64,000 nucleotides of DNA from Chryseobacterium sp. (GTDB taxonomy: Bacteria; Bacteroidota; Bacteroidia; Flavobacteriales; Weeksellaceae). The translations under genes and the position numbers were made by a program. Of this stretch, positions 17,769-26,433 are shown piece by piece (the stretch's first letter is position 1; each line of letters begins with the position of its first letter). Below the pieces are notes generated by a model. It saw only the letters and a program-made list of their open reading frames with translations, did no database searches and was not told where the DNA came from. The stretch is from NCBI RefSeq assembly GCF_019236175.1, contig NZ_JAFAJM010000009.1:1-64000 (forward strand), read 5' to 3'.

Positions 17769-18623
17769 TTATTGTTTGTTTAATTTGATATGATATCTGC
17801 AGACATAAAACATTTTTTCATTAAGCTCTTCTTTCACATGGAACACAACTTCTGCAAGTACTGAATCTTCATTATAAAGATATTCACCTTCTAAAAAATA
17901 TTTATATTTTAAAGGAAGCCCAAGTGTTCTCTCATATTTATTTTTATAGACCTCCTCAAAATGGGAAGCTCCGTGATCTTCTTTTCCTTCCAGTTTTACC
18001 CTAAATCCGCCTTCTTCCCTTTTAGAAACTGTATACCGAGAACTGTATCGAAGTTTTTCTCCCGGAAATAGTGTAGATAAGGCTGTTCTTACCGGAATCT
18101 CATCAATAAAACTTCCGCCTCTGAAAGCAGGTAATGGATAGAAGATGATCTGATATAAAAAATTCAGTTGAATATTGCGGTCTATCTCGTTAAACTCCTT
18201 ATCATAAATATGGATAAAGGTATCATAGCTCTCTTTTACCAGTTCAAAAAATCGCAAATCTTTTTTTATCTCACTCCATTTACGTAAAACCTCCTCTTTA
18301 TTGGTAACTTCAAGAATAGTTTTGTCTGTATCCAGCAATACTTCCAATACATCGGTTGCCTTACTGATCTCCCCCAGAATTTCATAAAAAGGCTGCATCT
18401 GCCCATCTGCCTGAATATATCTCTGAGGAGAAGAATGAATGGCAATATGGTTATATTCTCCGGGTAATACCATCCAGTCTTCTTCTATTTCTGTCTGATT
18501 AGCTTTTCCGTTCCCTAAAGTAAGATAAGACCTGATATTGATATGATATTCCGATTTTTTGTACCAGGCATATTTAAATCCTGTTAAATCATCTGTTTCC
18601 TGACTATTCAGTTCCAATGCCAT
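17769..18623 (-). CDS. Candidate T6SS effector adaptor A
   Basis: 284 residues, not assigned to a named family. No signal peptide, no membrane helix, acidic and beta-rich. Residues about 90-270 resemble the non-LysM part of the 361-residue protein in the second effector module, so the two are paralogues. It lies between vgrG (27 bp gap) and the PAAR-lipase gene (13 bp gap), the place where T6SS effector chaperones or adaptors are usually encoded. I infer that it links the lipase effector to VgrG. Confidence 0.62.
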   Translation of the reverse strand: MALELNSQETDDLTGFKYAWYKKSEYHINIRSYLTLGNGKANQTEIEEDWMVLPGEYNHIAIHSSPQRYIQADGQMQPFYEILGEISKATDVLEVLLDTDKTILEVTNKEEVLRKWSEIKKDLRFFELVKESYDTFIHIYDKEFNEIDRNIQLNFLYQIIFYPLPAFRGGSFIDEIPVRTALSTLFPGEKLRYSSRYTVSKREEGGFRVKLEGKEDHGASHFEEVYKNKYERTLGLPLKYKYFLEGEYLYNEDSVLAEVVFHVKEELNEKMFYVCRYHIKLNKQ

Positions 18624-18650
18624 TCTATTAGGTGTTAAGATAATGATACA

Positions 18651-20822
18651 TTAATTAATATCTACTGTACTACCGGTAATAAACAAATCTCCTGTAGCGT
18701 TCATGGATGTTTTTGACTTACTGTAAATACTTAAATTATCCTGTGTTACCAGTAAAGCATTTTTCAACGCATTCATATCCAGCATTCCTTCTTTGGCAGA
18801 AATGGTTATTCCTTCTTTGGTAATTGTAATGCTGTTCTCTCCTACTTTTAATTCAATTTTTGTTTTACCTTCTATCGATATATTTCCGGCAGCATCCATT
18901 TTCAGGCAGGAATTGGCTCCTTCTCCTTTTTTTCCGCCCACATTAATCGCACTGGTACTTCCTGCATTAACGGTATTATTATTTCCGACATTAACGGTCT
19001 TATTGTTATTGGCATTTGTCTGAGCATTTCCTGCTCCGTCAAACTTCATATTAGCCCCCCCCTGATCCGTAAGAAAAACAGAACCTTCACCATCATTTAA
19101 TTCTAATTTATTTCCGCTTCTGCTGCTCAAGCTTTTAATAATGTTGTTGGCACCGCCTCCTGCTCCTATTCCTCCATGGAACATTCCTCCCATCACAAAA
19201 GGACGGTCAGGATGCTGATGAACGAAATTGACAATTACCTGATCTCCAACTTCAGGAATAGCCATAAAACCTCTGTTTTTATTGACTTTATCACTACTTC
19301 CGGCATCCGGTGTCATCACGCGGATAAATTCCGAAGTATCCGGCCCGCTCTGCCAGTCGAACTGAATCTTCACTCTGCCCTGATTTAAAGGATCCGTATT
19401 GGAAATTACTTTGGCAAACTGAGCTTCCGCTCTTGGAACATCAAATTCGGGGCGGGGAATAAAACCGGTATCGGCAGCAATAGCTTCAAATCTTCCGTCA
19501 TAATACCCTCTCGCATCCACTTCATGAATGACTTCGGTGATCATCAGTTTTGTGAAATACGACGTATCATTAGTTTCTGATTTACGCATCTCAATATCGG
19601 CGGTACATCCGGGATATAAAAAAGGTACCGTTGTAGTTCCTGAAGTTACAAAAACTTCCGAAGCCTTACTTCCGGCTGTTCCTTTTTGAGAGGCATCAAT
19701 ATCCATAAAGGAAGTCGCTTTAATGGGCGCTATTCTTAAAGAAGGCGTAGTAAAGGTTTTTTCTGAGATTTCATAAGCACGTCGTGCAATATCTGATGTA
19801 TGATTGATTTTAGAACTTCCTGTAATCAGTTTTTCATTTTTACTGCTGTTGTATCCGTAAAAACTGGGATTGACATGCTGTGCCTTCATTTTAATGGCGA
19901 TATCGCTTACACTGCTTCCATAAGTAAGCTTAACCGGTTTTTCCTGAGGCGGAAGTTTTCCGAAATGCAGTACTTCTCCGTCATAATAAAACTGTTCACC
20001 ATAAGCTTCAGCCATTCTGGCGAGATAGTTATAATGAGTCTCTTCGTATTGCGAGCTGTAAGACACGTTTCCATGTTGTGCGTCTACTCTGAAATCAAAT
20101 TTGTTTTGTCCTAATCCTTCACGGATCACCTGGTCTGCAATACTATTTAAGCTTACCGGCTGACCTCCGCCAAAACTCTGAATATGGGGTGCTGCATCCA
20201 AAAGGACAGTAGGACTATACCCTTTAAGAACGATATTACCCAGACTTCCTTTTTCCTGGCTGAAACCGACTTCTGTGACTACACCCACAAAGTTACGTTC
20301 AGCACCTTTTTCAATATCTTTATATTTAAAAACTACGGTAATTCTTTTTCCTAAAAAATTCTGGGCTTCCTGAAGGTTGTGATTTTCCGGGCTTCCTAAG
20401 GTATCATGAGCCAGAACCAAGCTGAATTCATGGTGCTTACCCGCACTCTGAACCAACTTAAAATGTTTGAAGTGTTTAATCATCTGTCCTTCAATAACCA
20501 CATCCAGTTTTACAACGCGATTGATTCCTGCAATATAGCTTTGAGGAATGGCTTCTGCATTATGAATTTTTGATGTGGGTTGTTTGGACCATACTTTTTT
20601 CTCCACCACGGAAGGGTTATTAGAGACCAGAGTCTGGTTCATAAACATATCAGCTCCCTGAGCAGTACTTAAACTTTGTTGTCCGGTTTTTACTGCTTTA
20701 TTGACTTTCTCCGCTGCTTTTTTAACAGTATTTTCTTTGACTGTATTTTTAACTGCCTCCGTATTCTGTTTGATATCCTCTGGGGAGCTATCTACTTTAA
20801 TTGTTTTATCATCCTGAAACAT
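18651..20822 (-). CDS. vgrG: T6SS spike protein VgrG (TssI)
   Basis: 723 residues. After an unusual Lys-rich, probably disordered extension (residues 1 to about 100), the gp27-like base begins (LDVVIEGQMIKHFKHFKLVQ). The gp5 OB fold follows (RVKIQFDWQSGPDTSEFIRV, then GFMAIPEVGDQVIVNF, then PFVMGGMFHG), and then an Asn/Thr/Val repeat-rich beta-prism needle (TVNVGNNNTVNAGSTSAINV). VgrG forms the trimeric puncturing tip on the TssD tube and carries PAAR effectors. First gene of a tight minus-strand run that continues through both effector modules. The promoter lies in the 189 bp between it and tssD copy 2. Confidence 0.93.
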   Translation of the reverse strand: MFQDDKTIKVDSSPEDIKQNTEAVKNTVKENTVKKAAEKVNKAVKTGQQSLSTAQGADMFMNQTLVSNNPSVVEKKVWSKQPTSKIHNAEAIPQSYIAGINRVVKLDVVIEGQMIKHFKHFKLVQSAGKHHEFSLVLAHDTLGSPENHNLQEAQNFLGKRITVVFKYKDIEKGAERNFVGVVTEVGFSQEKGSLGNIVLKGYSPTVLLDAAPHIQSFGGGQPVSLNSIADQVIREGLGQNKFDFRVDAQHGNVSYSSQYEETHYNYLARMAEAYGEQFYYDGEVLHFGKLPPQEKPVKLTYGSSVSDIAIKMKAQHVNPSFYGYNSSKNEKLITGSSKINHTSDIARRAYEISEKTFTTPSLRIAPIKATSFMDIDASQKGTAGSKASEVFVTSGTTTVPFLYPGCTADIEMRKSETNDTSYFTKLMITEVIHEVDARGYYDGRFEAIAADTGFIPRPEFDVPRAEAQFAKVISNTDPLNQGRVKIQFDWQSGPDTSEFIRVMTPDAGSSDKVNKNRGFMAIPEVGDQVIVNFVHQHPDRPFVMGGMFHGGIGAGGGANNIIKSLSSRSGNKLELNDGEGSVFLTDQGGANMKFDGAGNAQTNANNNKTVNVGNNNTVNAGSTSAINVGGKKGEGANSCLKMDAAGNISIEGKTKIELKVGENSITITKEGITISAKEGMLDMNALKNALLVTQDNLSIYSKSKTSMNATGDLFITGSTVDIN

Positions 20823-20944
20823 AATTGTGTGTGTTTAAGTTAAATAAATAATAAGCTGCTGATATTGATACTGAATCAGAAAGTTCTCAGATATATAGTA
20901 CTGGCTTCTGACAGATTTTTCGCGATTTTATTAAAAATGGAAAA

Positions 20945-20976
20945 ACAGAACAGCATACACGTGTGCGCTGTTCTGT
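20945..20976 (-). terminator. Terminator of tssD copy 2
   Basis: Perfect 16-bp-arm hairpin: ACAGAACAGC, then AT/GC-closed ACAC/GTGT, then GCTGTTCTGT. It is followed in the minus direction by TTTTTC. It separates tssD copy 2 from vgrG. Confidence 0.8.
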
Positions 20977-21011
20977 ACCAATTTTTATTTTTACTAAGAT
21001 GATGAATCGGC

Positions 21012-21425
21012 TTAATGACCTGTTGACGGCCAAAGACCAAGGTACTGAGAGTTCCCGTAATCGATGGTTTCAGCACTGATAACAAAGCTAATCAGCATGC
21101 TGTTGCTGTCGATTGCATCGAATTCTACTTCATGCTGGATTACGTATCCGTTTTGCCAGTTTAAAGTGATTAATGTTCCTTCCTCATGAGATTTATTGAA
21201 AGTAACTTCTCCTGATGTAGGCTTGTATTTTCCGTTTAACAAGCTTTCAAGGATGTCAGACTTTTCAGTAGCTTCTACTGTAAGTTTGATAAGTGCATTG
21301 GAAGGATCTGATGCTACACGTCCTGAAACGTCTGTAGATCTTGATACGCTGTACTTAAGTTTTAACAGCTTCTGTCCTTCACCTCCATTGAATTTTAAGA
21401 TTCCTCTTGAATTTCTTTCTGCCAT
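21012..21425 (-). CDS. tssD: T6SS tube protein TssD (Hcp-like), copy 2
   Basis: 137 residues, over 90% identical to copy 1 by eye. Distinct residues are Leu23-Lys24, Leu48, Ser71, Val74, Gln91 and Leu129, and the tail PSTGH is two residues longer. It lies directly upstream of vgrG with its own promoter and terminator, so tube protein can be made in excess over the spike, as the stoichiometry of the needle needs. Confidence 0.93.
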   Translation of the reverse strand: MAERNSRGILKFNGGEGQKLLKLKYSVSRSTDVSGRVASDPSNALIKLTVEATEKSDILESLLNGKYKPTSGEVTFNKSHEEGTLITLNWQNGYVIQHEVEFDAIDSNSMLISFVISAETIDYGNSQYLGLWPSTGH

Positions 21426-21477
21426 GATTAGTAAATTTTAATCGTTAATAATATTTTGTGATTCAGTGATTGTGTAA

Positions 21478-21571
21478 CAAAGATAGAGGCTCTTTTTCGC
21501 TAAAAAAAACTTTTGAATATAAAATTGAAATTTTGTAGTAATTCTACGATTTCATGTAGTAATTCTACGAC
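21478..21571 (-). promoter_or_regulatory. tssD copy 2 promoter with tandem palindromic operators
   Basis: TATCTTTG at 21485-21478 lies 53 nt before the ATG. Two GTAGTAATTCTACGA sites (plus-strand spelling) at 21535-21549 and 21556-21570 are 21 bp apart, the nearer one starting 110 nt before the ATG. Each arm pair has one A/C change from the perfect palindrome seen at copy 1. The rest of the 413-bp gap (21572-21776) is very AT-rich with no recognised feature. Confidence 0.7.
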
Positions 21572-21776
21572 AATTGACTTATAAAACACCAATAAAACAC
21601 TATCAATAAAGGATTTATTTAAAATAAAAAAAAACATATTAAAAATAAAATTTCACACAACAATGAGAAATATTAAGACTTTTTAATAAAAAATTAAGAA
21701 GTCTTAACAGATGTGAAAATTCAGCATTATTGGAAAAAAAAGATGATATGAGGAAAACCGAATATTGAGCAAATAA

Positions 21777-21807
21777 AAAGACCTGCCGATAACACCGGCA
21801 GGTCTTT
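21777..21807 (-). terminator. Terminator of the lytic transglycosylase gene
   Basis: Stem AAAGACCTGCCG / CGGCAGGTCTTT, 32 bp after the stop of the transglycosylase gene, with T/A-rich sequence beyond. Confidence 0.85.
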
Positions 21808-21838
21808 CAAAGAATATGCTCATCCTTATCATTTCAAA

Positions 21839-22705
21839 TTATTGTTGAGAACTTCTTCCTTCTTTAATAGATCTCATCAGTATTTTGTTTTTTCTTAAAA
21901 GAAAATCAGGCATCAGATCGGTGGGAAGATAGAAAGGGCTTTCTCCTTTCTTCTGTAACTCTTCCACAATTCCCGGATTCCAGGCCAGAATTTTATCTAC
22001 ATCAACATTCAGTTCATCAGCAACCACCTTCAGACTAAATCCGGCGTTAATTTCTGTTTCTGAAAGAGCAGCCTCTGTCATTTTCCTGTTTCCATCTTCA
22101 AAGAAAACTTTATTAATTCTTGAAGAATTGTAATTATTTAAAACACTCTCAAGCTCCCCTGTCGCATAACAGGCATTCAGATATTTTTTAACGTGATTAA
22201 TGGTTTCTCCGGGCAGATATTTGTAAAATTCGTGATATTGGGAAGAACCTGCGGCCTGCATCGCTTTGGCAATATTTCCTTCTCCGCAGTTATAAGCAGC
22301 CACTACAGTCACCCAGTTATTATACTTCTTATATAGATTGGCTAAAGAAATCACAGCCGTTTTAGTACTTTTATAAACATCCGTACGGTTTTGTTCGGTA
22401 AGCCCGTATTGATTGGCATGGGCTGTCATCAACTGCCAGACTCCCACAGCTCCGGCTCCTGAGGTAATGTTTCTGTCAAAATGAGATTCAATCAGGGCCA
22501 GGTTTCTCAAATGCTTGGGAAGTCCTTTCTGAAGAAGTAATTGTTCAATAAATTCAACAAGGTCTTTATTGGAACTGATGATTCCTTTATATCTTTTCAC
22601 GCTGCTTTCTGAGGTATCTGAAGCAGCCAGAAACTGTCCGTTTACAAAAATACCGGCTCCCAATAACAGAAAAGCTGTAAAAATATTCCTGACAATAATT
22701 TTCAT
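21839..22705 (-). CDS. Lytic transglycosylase (SLT/MltD-like) in the T6SS locus
   Basis: 288 residues with a signal peptide (cut near FVNGQF). An SLT domain spans about residues 50-190: catalytic Glu in LALIESHFD, then GAVGVWQLM, then VAAYNCGEGNIAKA. A C-terminal region (NVDVDKILAWNPGI) resembles a degenerate LysM. It cleaves the glycan strands of peptidoglycan in the periplasm. It sits 72 bp after clpV in the same direction and before a terminator, so it belongs to the T6SS cluster. I infer that it opens the cell wall for the trans-envelope apparatus; self-contained housekeeping use is also possible. Confidence 0.85.
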   Translation of the reverse strand: MKIIVRNIFTAFLLLGAGIFVNGQFLAASDTSESSVKRYKGIISSNKDLVEFIEQLLLQKGLPKHLRNLALIESHFDRNITSGAGAVGVWQLMTAHANQYGLTEQNRTDVYKSTKTAVISLANLYKKYNNWVTVVAAYNCGEGNIAKAMQAAGSSQYHEFYKYLPGETINHVKKYLNACYATGELESVLNNYNSSRINKVFFEDGNRKMTEAALSETEINAGFSLKVVADELNVDVDKILAWNPGIVEELQKKGESPFYLPTDLMPDFLLRKNKILMRSIKEGRSSQQ

Positions 22706-22777
22706 TTTAAATGTATTTATAGGGCAAAAAGGCCAATCTGCATTTGCTTTTTCGCCTTTTTACCTTTTGCTTATAAT

Positions 22778-25273
22778 TTAATCTACTTTCCAGCTTAGTT
22801 TATTTTCTTCTGTATTCCAGTCTACATGGATGGTCTGTCCGGATTTCACTTCTTCTCTTACGATCATTTTGGAGATTGGTCTCGCGAGCTGGGCACGAAT
22901 GACTCCTGAGATCTGTCTGGCTCCGTATTTACTGCTAAACCCTCCCAATGCGAGATTTTTCACGGCTTCATCACTGATTTTTAAAGCCATTCCCAGTCTT
23001 GTCAATGAGTGATGAAGTGATTTCAGCTGAATATTGAAAATTCTTTCTGCAATAGATTCCGTGATGGGTGCAAAAGGAATAATTTCTGTAATTCTTGCCA
23101 GAAATTCAGGTCTGAATCTTCCTGAATTGGACATAATCTGCATCAGTGAAGAGGATTCAGGAATCTTTCCTTCTTCAAACTGCTTTACAATTTCTTCACT
23201 TCCGATATTGGAAGTAAACAGGATCAGTGCATTGCTGAAATCCCCTTCTTTTCCGAGCTTATCATGAACTTTCCCTTCGTCCATAATCTGTAAGAATACA
23301 TCAAATACGGAATGATGGGCTTTTTCAATCTCATCAAAAAGAACCACGGTATAAGGCTGTTGTCTTATTTTATTGACAAGCATTCCACCTTCTTCATATC
23401 CCACATATCCCGGAGGCGCCCCGTATAGTAATGCGGCAGAATGTTCTTCTTTAAATTCCGACATATCGAAACGCACCATTGCTTTTTCATCATTGAACAG
23501 CAATTCGGCCATTGATTTGGCAAGTTCTGTTTTACCGGTACCTGTGGGGCCTAAAAGGAAAAATGATCCGATGGGCTGCCCCGGTTTATTTAGTCCGCTT
23601 CGGTTTTCAACGATAGCATCAGAAAGGATTTTTAAGGCATGATCCTGTCCTACTACCCTGTTCATCAGAAGGGATTCCATATTCAGGAGTTTTTCTTTTT
23701 CCTGAGCCTGAATTTTACCGATAGGAATATTGGTTTTGGCAGCCATTACAGCAGCCAGCTCGAGGCGGTCTACTTTTTCTCTTTTCTTAGCAGCATGCTG
23801 CAGCAATTCGGCGTAAGTATCTTCAATGATTTTCTGAATCTGTTCAACCGGCATTGAATTATCAATAGCAGGTTGTTCACTCAGCGATCCCCAAAGAATG
23901 GGGCTTATTTTATCTCTCAGCAGGTTATACGTCCAGATCAGTTCGTCTGCTTTATCTTTATGGTCTGTAAACTCTTCTTTTAAGATCGTTTCATAGCTCT
24001 CTTTCCAGCTTTCCAGTTCTTTTTCGGAAAGTTCATCAAGCATTTTGATTGCTGCCATTGTTCTGTCTAGCAAGTCTATGGCTGCATCCGGTAATTTCTT
24101 ACCTTTTGCATATCTTTTGGCCAGTCGTACACATTCGGGAAGCGCTGTTTTTTCCACTTCAATACCGTGGTGTTTTTTATAGCCTTCCAAAAGCACGTCA
24201 ATCATTTTTACGCAGGTTTTTTCATCCGGTTCATTTACGGTTAACACTTCAAAACGACGGTTGAAAGCCTGTTCCGGTTCAATAATTTTTCTATACTCTT
24301 CCTGGGTTGTTGCTCCGATAACGGTAATTTCACCTCTTGCAAGTTCCGGTTTCAAAAGGTTGGCAACATTTCCGATGCTTCCTTTGGGATCTAAAAGGGT
24401 ATGAATCTCATCAATGAAAAGAATTGCTTTTTCAATCTTTTTACATTCATTGATTACTTTTTTCAAACGGTCTTCAATTTCTCCTTTGTATGAAGTTCCG
24501 GCTAGTAATGCACCTGTATCCAGTTCTAAAAGCGTTCCGTTTTTGAGCATATCCGGTACATTTCCTTTCGTGATTTCTATAGCAAAGCCTTCTACTAAAG
24601 CTGTTTTCCCGACTCCCGGTTCTCCGATGATAATGACATTCGGTTTACTTCTTCGACAAAGGATTTCTACCAGCATTCTAAGCTCTTTATCTCTTCCGAT
24701 AATATTTTCCAGATCACCTGTTCTGGCTTGTGCTGTTCTGTCTACACAATAGCTTTTGATAGACGGAAAAGAAGAGTCCGTAAAATCGGAACCGTTTGAA
24801 AATAAAGAAGAAAAGTCGCCGTCTTCCGAAACGGTAAAAGGGGTATCTTTTCTGTATAAATTAAAAATTTCGTGTTCTCTTAGCGGAAGTGATTTCAGCT
24901 GCTGAAGTGAAAAAACAACCTGAGGTTTTACGATAGCCGTCAGAATACAGATCGGAGTGATCTCATCCAGTCCTAATTTTAAACGGATGTCATCTGCTTC
25001 TTCTACAAGAGTATCTACCGCTTCATCCTGTCTGGCCTCATCCGGAAGATGACTGGTCTTTGGATATTCTTCAATACGTACATCTGCCCATTCATAAAAA
25101 TAGCCGGGATCTTTATCTATGCTTTTCAGAAATTCATTAAGGCCGATATCTTTATGCATTAAAGCCTGAAGGATGTGGGGACCTCCATAAGTAGCATTAT
25201 AATTTTCCTTTGCTATCGACTGAGCAATATGAAATAGTTGTTTTACTGTTTCGTTGGTTACTAGTACTCCCAT
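22778..25273 (-). CDS. tssH: T6SS sheath-recycling ATPase ClpV (TssH)
   Basis: 831 residues. A Clp N-terminal domain (about 1-140) is followed by two AAA+ modules: Walker A GEPGVGKT at 217-224 and GPTGTGKT in the second half, with LFIDEIHTL and VLFDEIEKAHHSVFD as the two Walker B regions, and a ClpB-type C-terminal domain. The T6SS context and N-domain sequence point to ClpV, which unfolds contracted TssBC sheath for reuse, rather than to ClpB or ClpC. The cognate sheath genes are not in this window. Upstream, tssD copy 3 ends 338 bp away behind its own terminator. Confidence 0.93.
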   Translation of the reverse strand: MGVLVTNETVKQLFHIAQSIAKENYNATYGGPHILQALMHKDIGLNEFLKSIDKDPGYFYEWADVRIEEYPKTSHLPDEARQDEAVDTLVEEADDIRLKLGLDEITPICILTAIVKPQVVFSLQQLKSLPLREHEIFNLYRKDTPFTVSEDGDFSSLFSNGSDFTDSSFPSIKSYCVDRTAQARTGDLENIIGRDKELRMLVEILCRRSKPNVIIIGEPGVGKTALVEGFAIEITKGNVPDMLKNGTLLELDTGALLAGTSYKGEIEDRLKKVINECKKIEKAILFIDEIHTLLDPKGSIGNVANLLKPELARGEITVIGATTQEEYRKIIEPEQAFNRRFEVLTVNEPDEKTCVKMIDVLLEGYKKHHGIEVEKTALPECVRLAKRYAKGKKLPDAAIDLLDRTMAAIKMLDELSEKELESWKESYETILKEEFTDHKDKADELIWTYNLLRDKISPILWGSLSEQPAIDNSMPVEQIQKIIEDTYAELLQHAAKKREKVDRLELAAVMAAKTNIPIGKIQAQEKEKLLNMESLLMNRVVGQDHALKILSDAIVENRSGLNKPGQPIGSFFLLGPTGTGKTELAKSMAELLFNDEKAMVRFDMSEFKEEHSAALLYGAPPGYVGYEEGGMLVNKIRQQPYTVVLFDEIEKAHHSVFDVFLQIMDEGKVHDKLGKEGDFSNALILFTSNIGSEEIVKQFEEGKIPESSSLMQIMSNSGRFRPEFLARITEIIPFAPITESIAERIFNIQLKSLHHSLTRLGMALKISDEAVKNLALGGFSSKYGARQISGVIRAQLARPISKMIVREEVKSGQTIHVDWNTEENKLSWKVD

Positions 25274-25611
25274 TGATAATTTTTCTTATATTAATATTTG
25301 CGCTCTGTTTATTATTTTTTCAAATGATACTGGTTCTATCATCTGTCAGAAATCCGGTGGCTTATGTTCTTTTGGCGAAGAAACAAAAGCTTTTTATGTC
25401 TATAAAATTAATTATTTTATTCTAAATGAGATAAAGATAGTTAATTCTTTGATTAGAGAAGTCGCCAAGCTCTTTTTTTCATTTTTATCTTGGTTTCTTA
25501 TCACAGGTATCTTCTTTCTTTCTGGAAGAACCATAGCATATTCGAGGCAAAAAAAGACCGTCTTTAATAAGGACAGTCTTTTTCGTATGAATGTGTGATA
25601 ATGTGTCAATT
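25274..25611. other. Intergenic region between clpV and tssD copy 3
   Basis: 338 bp without a convincing gene. Open frames on both strands here have no protein-like composition. It must hold the clpV promoter, which I cannot place with confidence, and it contains the tssD copy 3 terminator at 25551-25583. Confidence 0.5.
25551..25583 (-). terminator. Terminator of tssD copy 3
   Basis: Inverted repeat AAAAAGAC-C-GTC / GAC-A-GTCTTTTT, 28 bp after the tssD stop, with a T-run in the minus direction. Confidence 0.75.
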
Positions 25612-26019
25612 TTAGCTGCTTGGCCAAAGACCTGCATACTGGGAATTCCCATAGTCTATGGTTTCGGCGCTGATCACGAAGCTGATCAGCATGCTGTTGC
25701 TGTCGATTGCATCGAAATCTACCTGGTGCTGGATTACATATCCGTTGTGCCAGTTCAGCGTGATTAATGTTCCCTCTTCGTGAGATTTATTGAAAGTAAT
25801 TTCACCTACGGTAGGCTTATACTTTCCATTGAGCAAGCTTTCAAGGATATCAGATTTTTCAGTAGCTTCTACCGTTACTTTAATTAAAGCATTAGACGGA
25901 TCTGAAGCCACACGTCCTGAAACGTCTGTAGATCTTGATACGCTGTATTTCATTTTTAACAGCTTTTGTCCTTCTCCTCCATTGAATTTTAAGATTCCTC
26001 TTGAATTTCTTTCTGCCAT
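25612..26019 (-). CDS. tssD: T6SS tube protein TssD (Hcp-like), copy 3
   Basis: 135 residues, about 95% identical to copy 1. Differences are Lys24, Val71, His91, Gln99, Asp101 and the tail SS. It lies between tssR and clpV. The presence of three near-identical tube genes, each with its own promoter and terminator, suggests either a dosage effect or slightly different lumen surfaces for different effectors. Confidence 0.93.
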   Translation of the reverse strand: MAERNSRGILKFNGGEGQKLLKMKYSVSRSTDVSGRVASDPSNALIKVTVEATEKSDILESLLNGKYKPTVGEITFNKSHEEGTLITLNWHNGYVIQHQVDFDAIDSNSMLISFVISAETIDYGNSQYAGLWPSS

Positions 26020-26071
26020 GATTAGTAAATTTTAATCGTTAATAATATTTTGTGATTCAGTGATTGTGTAG

Positions 26072-26165
26072 CAAAGATAAAGGCTCTTTTTCGCTAAAAA
26101 AAACTTTTGAATATAAAATTGAAATTTTGTAGTAGTTCTACGATTTTATGTCGTAATTCTACGAT
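26072..26165 (-). promoter_or_regulatory. tssD copy 3 promoter with tandem palindromic operators
   Basis: TATCTTTG at 26079-26072 lies 53 nt before the ATG. The sites GTAGTAGTTCTACGA (26129-26143) and GTCGTAATTCTACGA (26150-26164), in plus-strand spelling, are again 21 bp apart, the nearer starting 110 nt before the ATG. Beyond them, 26166-26384 is AT-rich with no recognised feature. Confidence 0.7.
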
Positions 26166-26384
26166 CATAGATTTACGAACATATCTGTAACATCCTTTAA
26201 TAAAGGAATTTATAATATTTCAAATATTAAACAAAAACAACGATTTTACACCTAAAAGAGAAATAGATAATATTTTTTCATTAAAAATTCAAAGTTAAAA
26301 GCTGAAAAACATCTTCTTTTTTTATCATGTAGATCGTCCCTTTACAAAATAAAATCCACAACAGTTTACATTCTCCTGAATAAA

Positions 26385-26414
26385 AAAAGCAGAAGTACTG
26401 CTACTTCTGCTTTT
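26385..26414 (-). terminator. Terminator after tssR
   Basis: Perfect stem AAAAGCAGAAGTA / TACTTCTGCTTTT with a four-base loop and a T-run in the minus direction, 20 bp after the tssR stop. It closes the tssO-tssP-tssR operon. Confidence 0.88.
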
Positions 26415-26433
26415 GATATGATAAAACGAATGT

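Noticed and set aside
25254..25627. Open frames on both strands between clpV and tssD copy 3
   Set aside because: They overlap clpV or the terminator, are rich in Phe/Ile/Ser from AT-rich DNA, and conflict with the promoter region.
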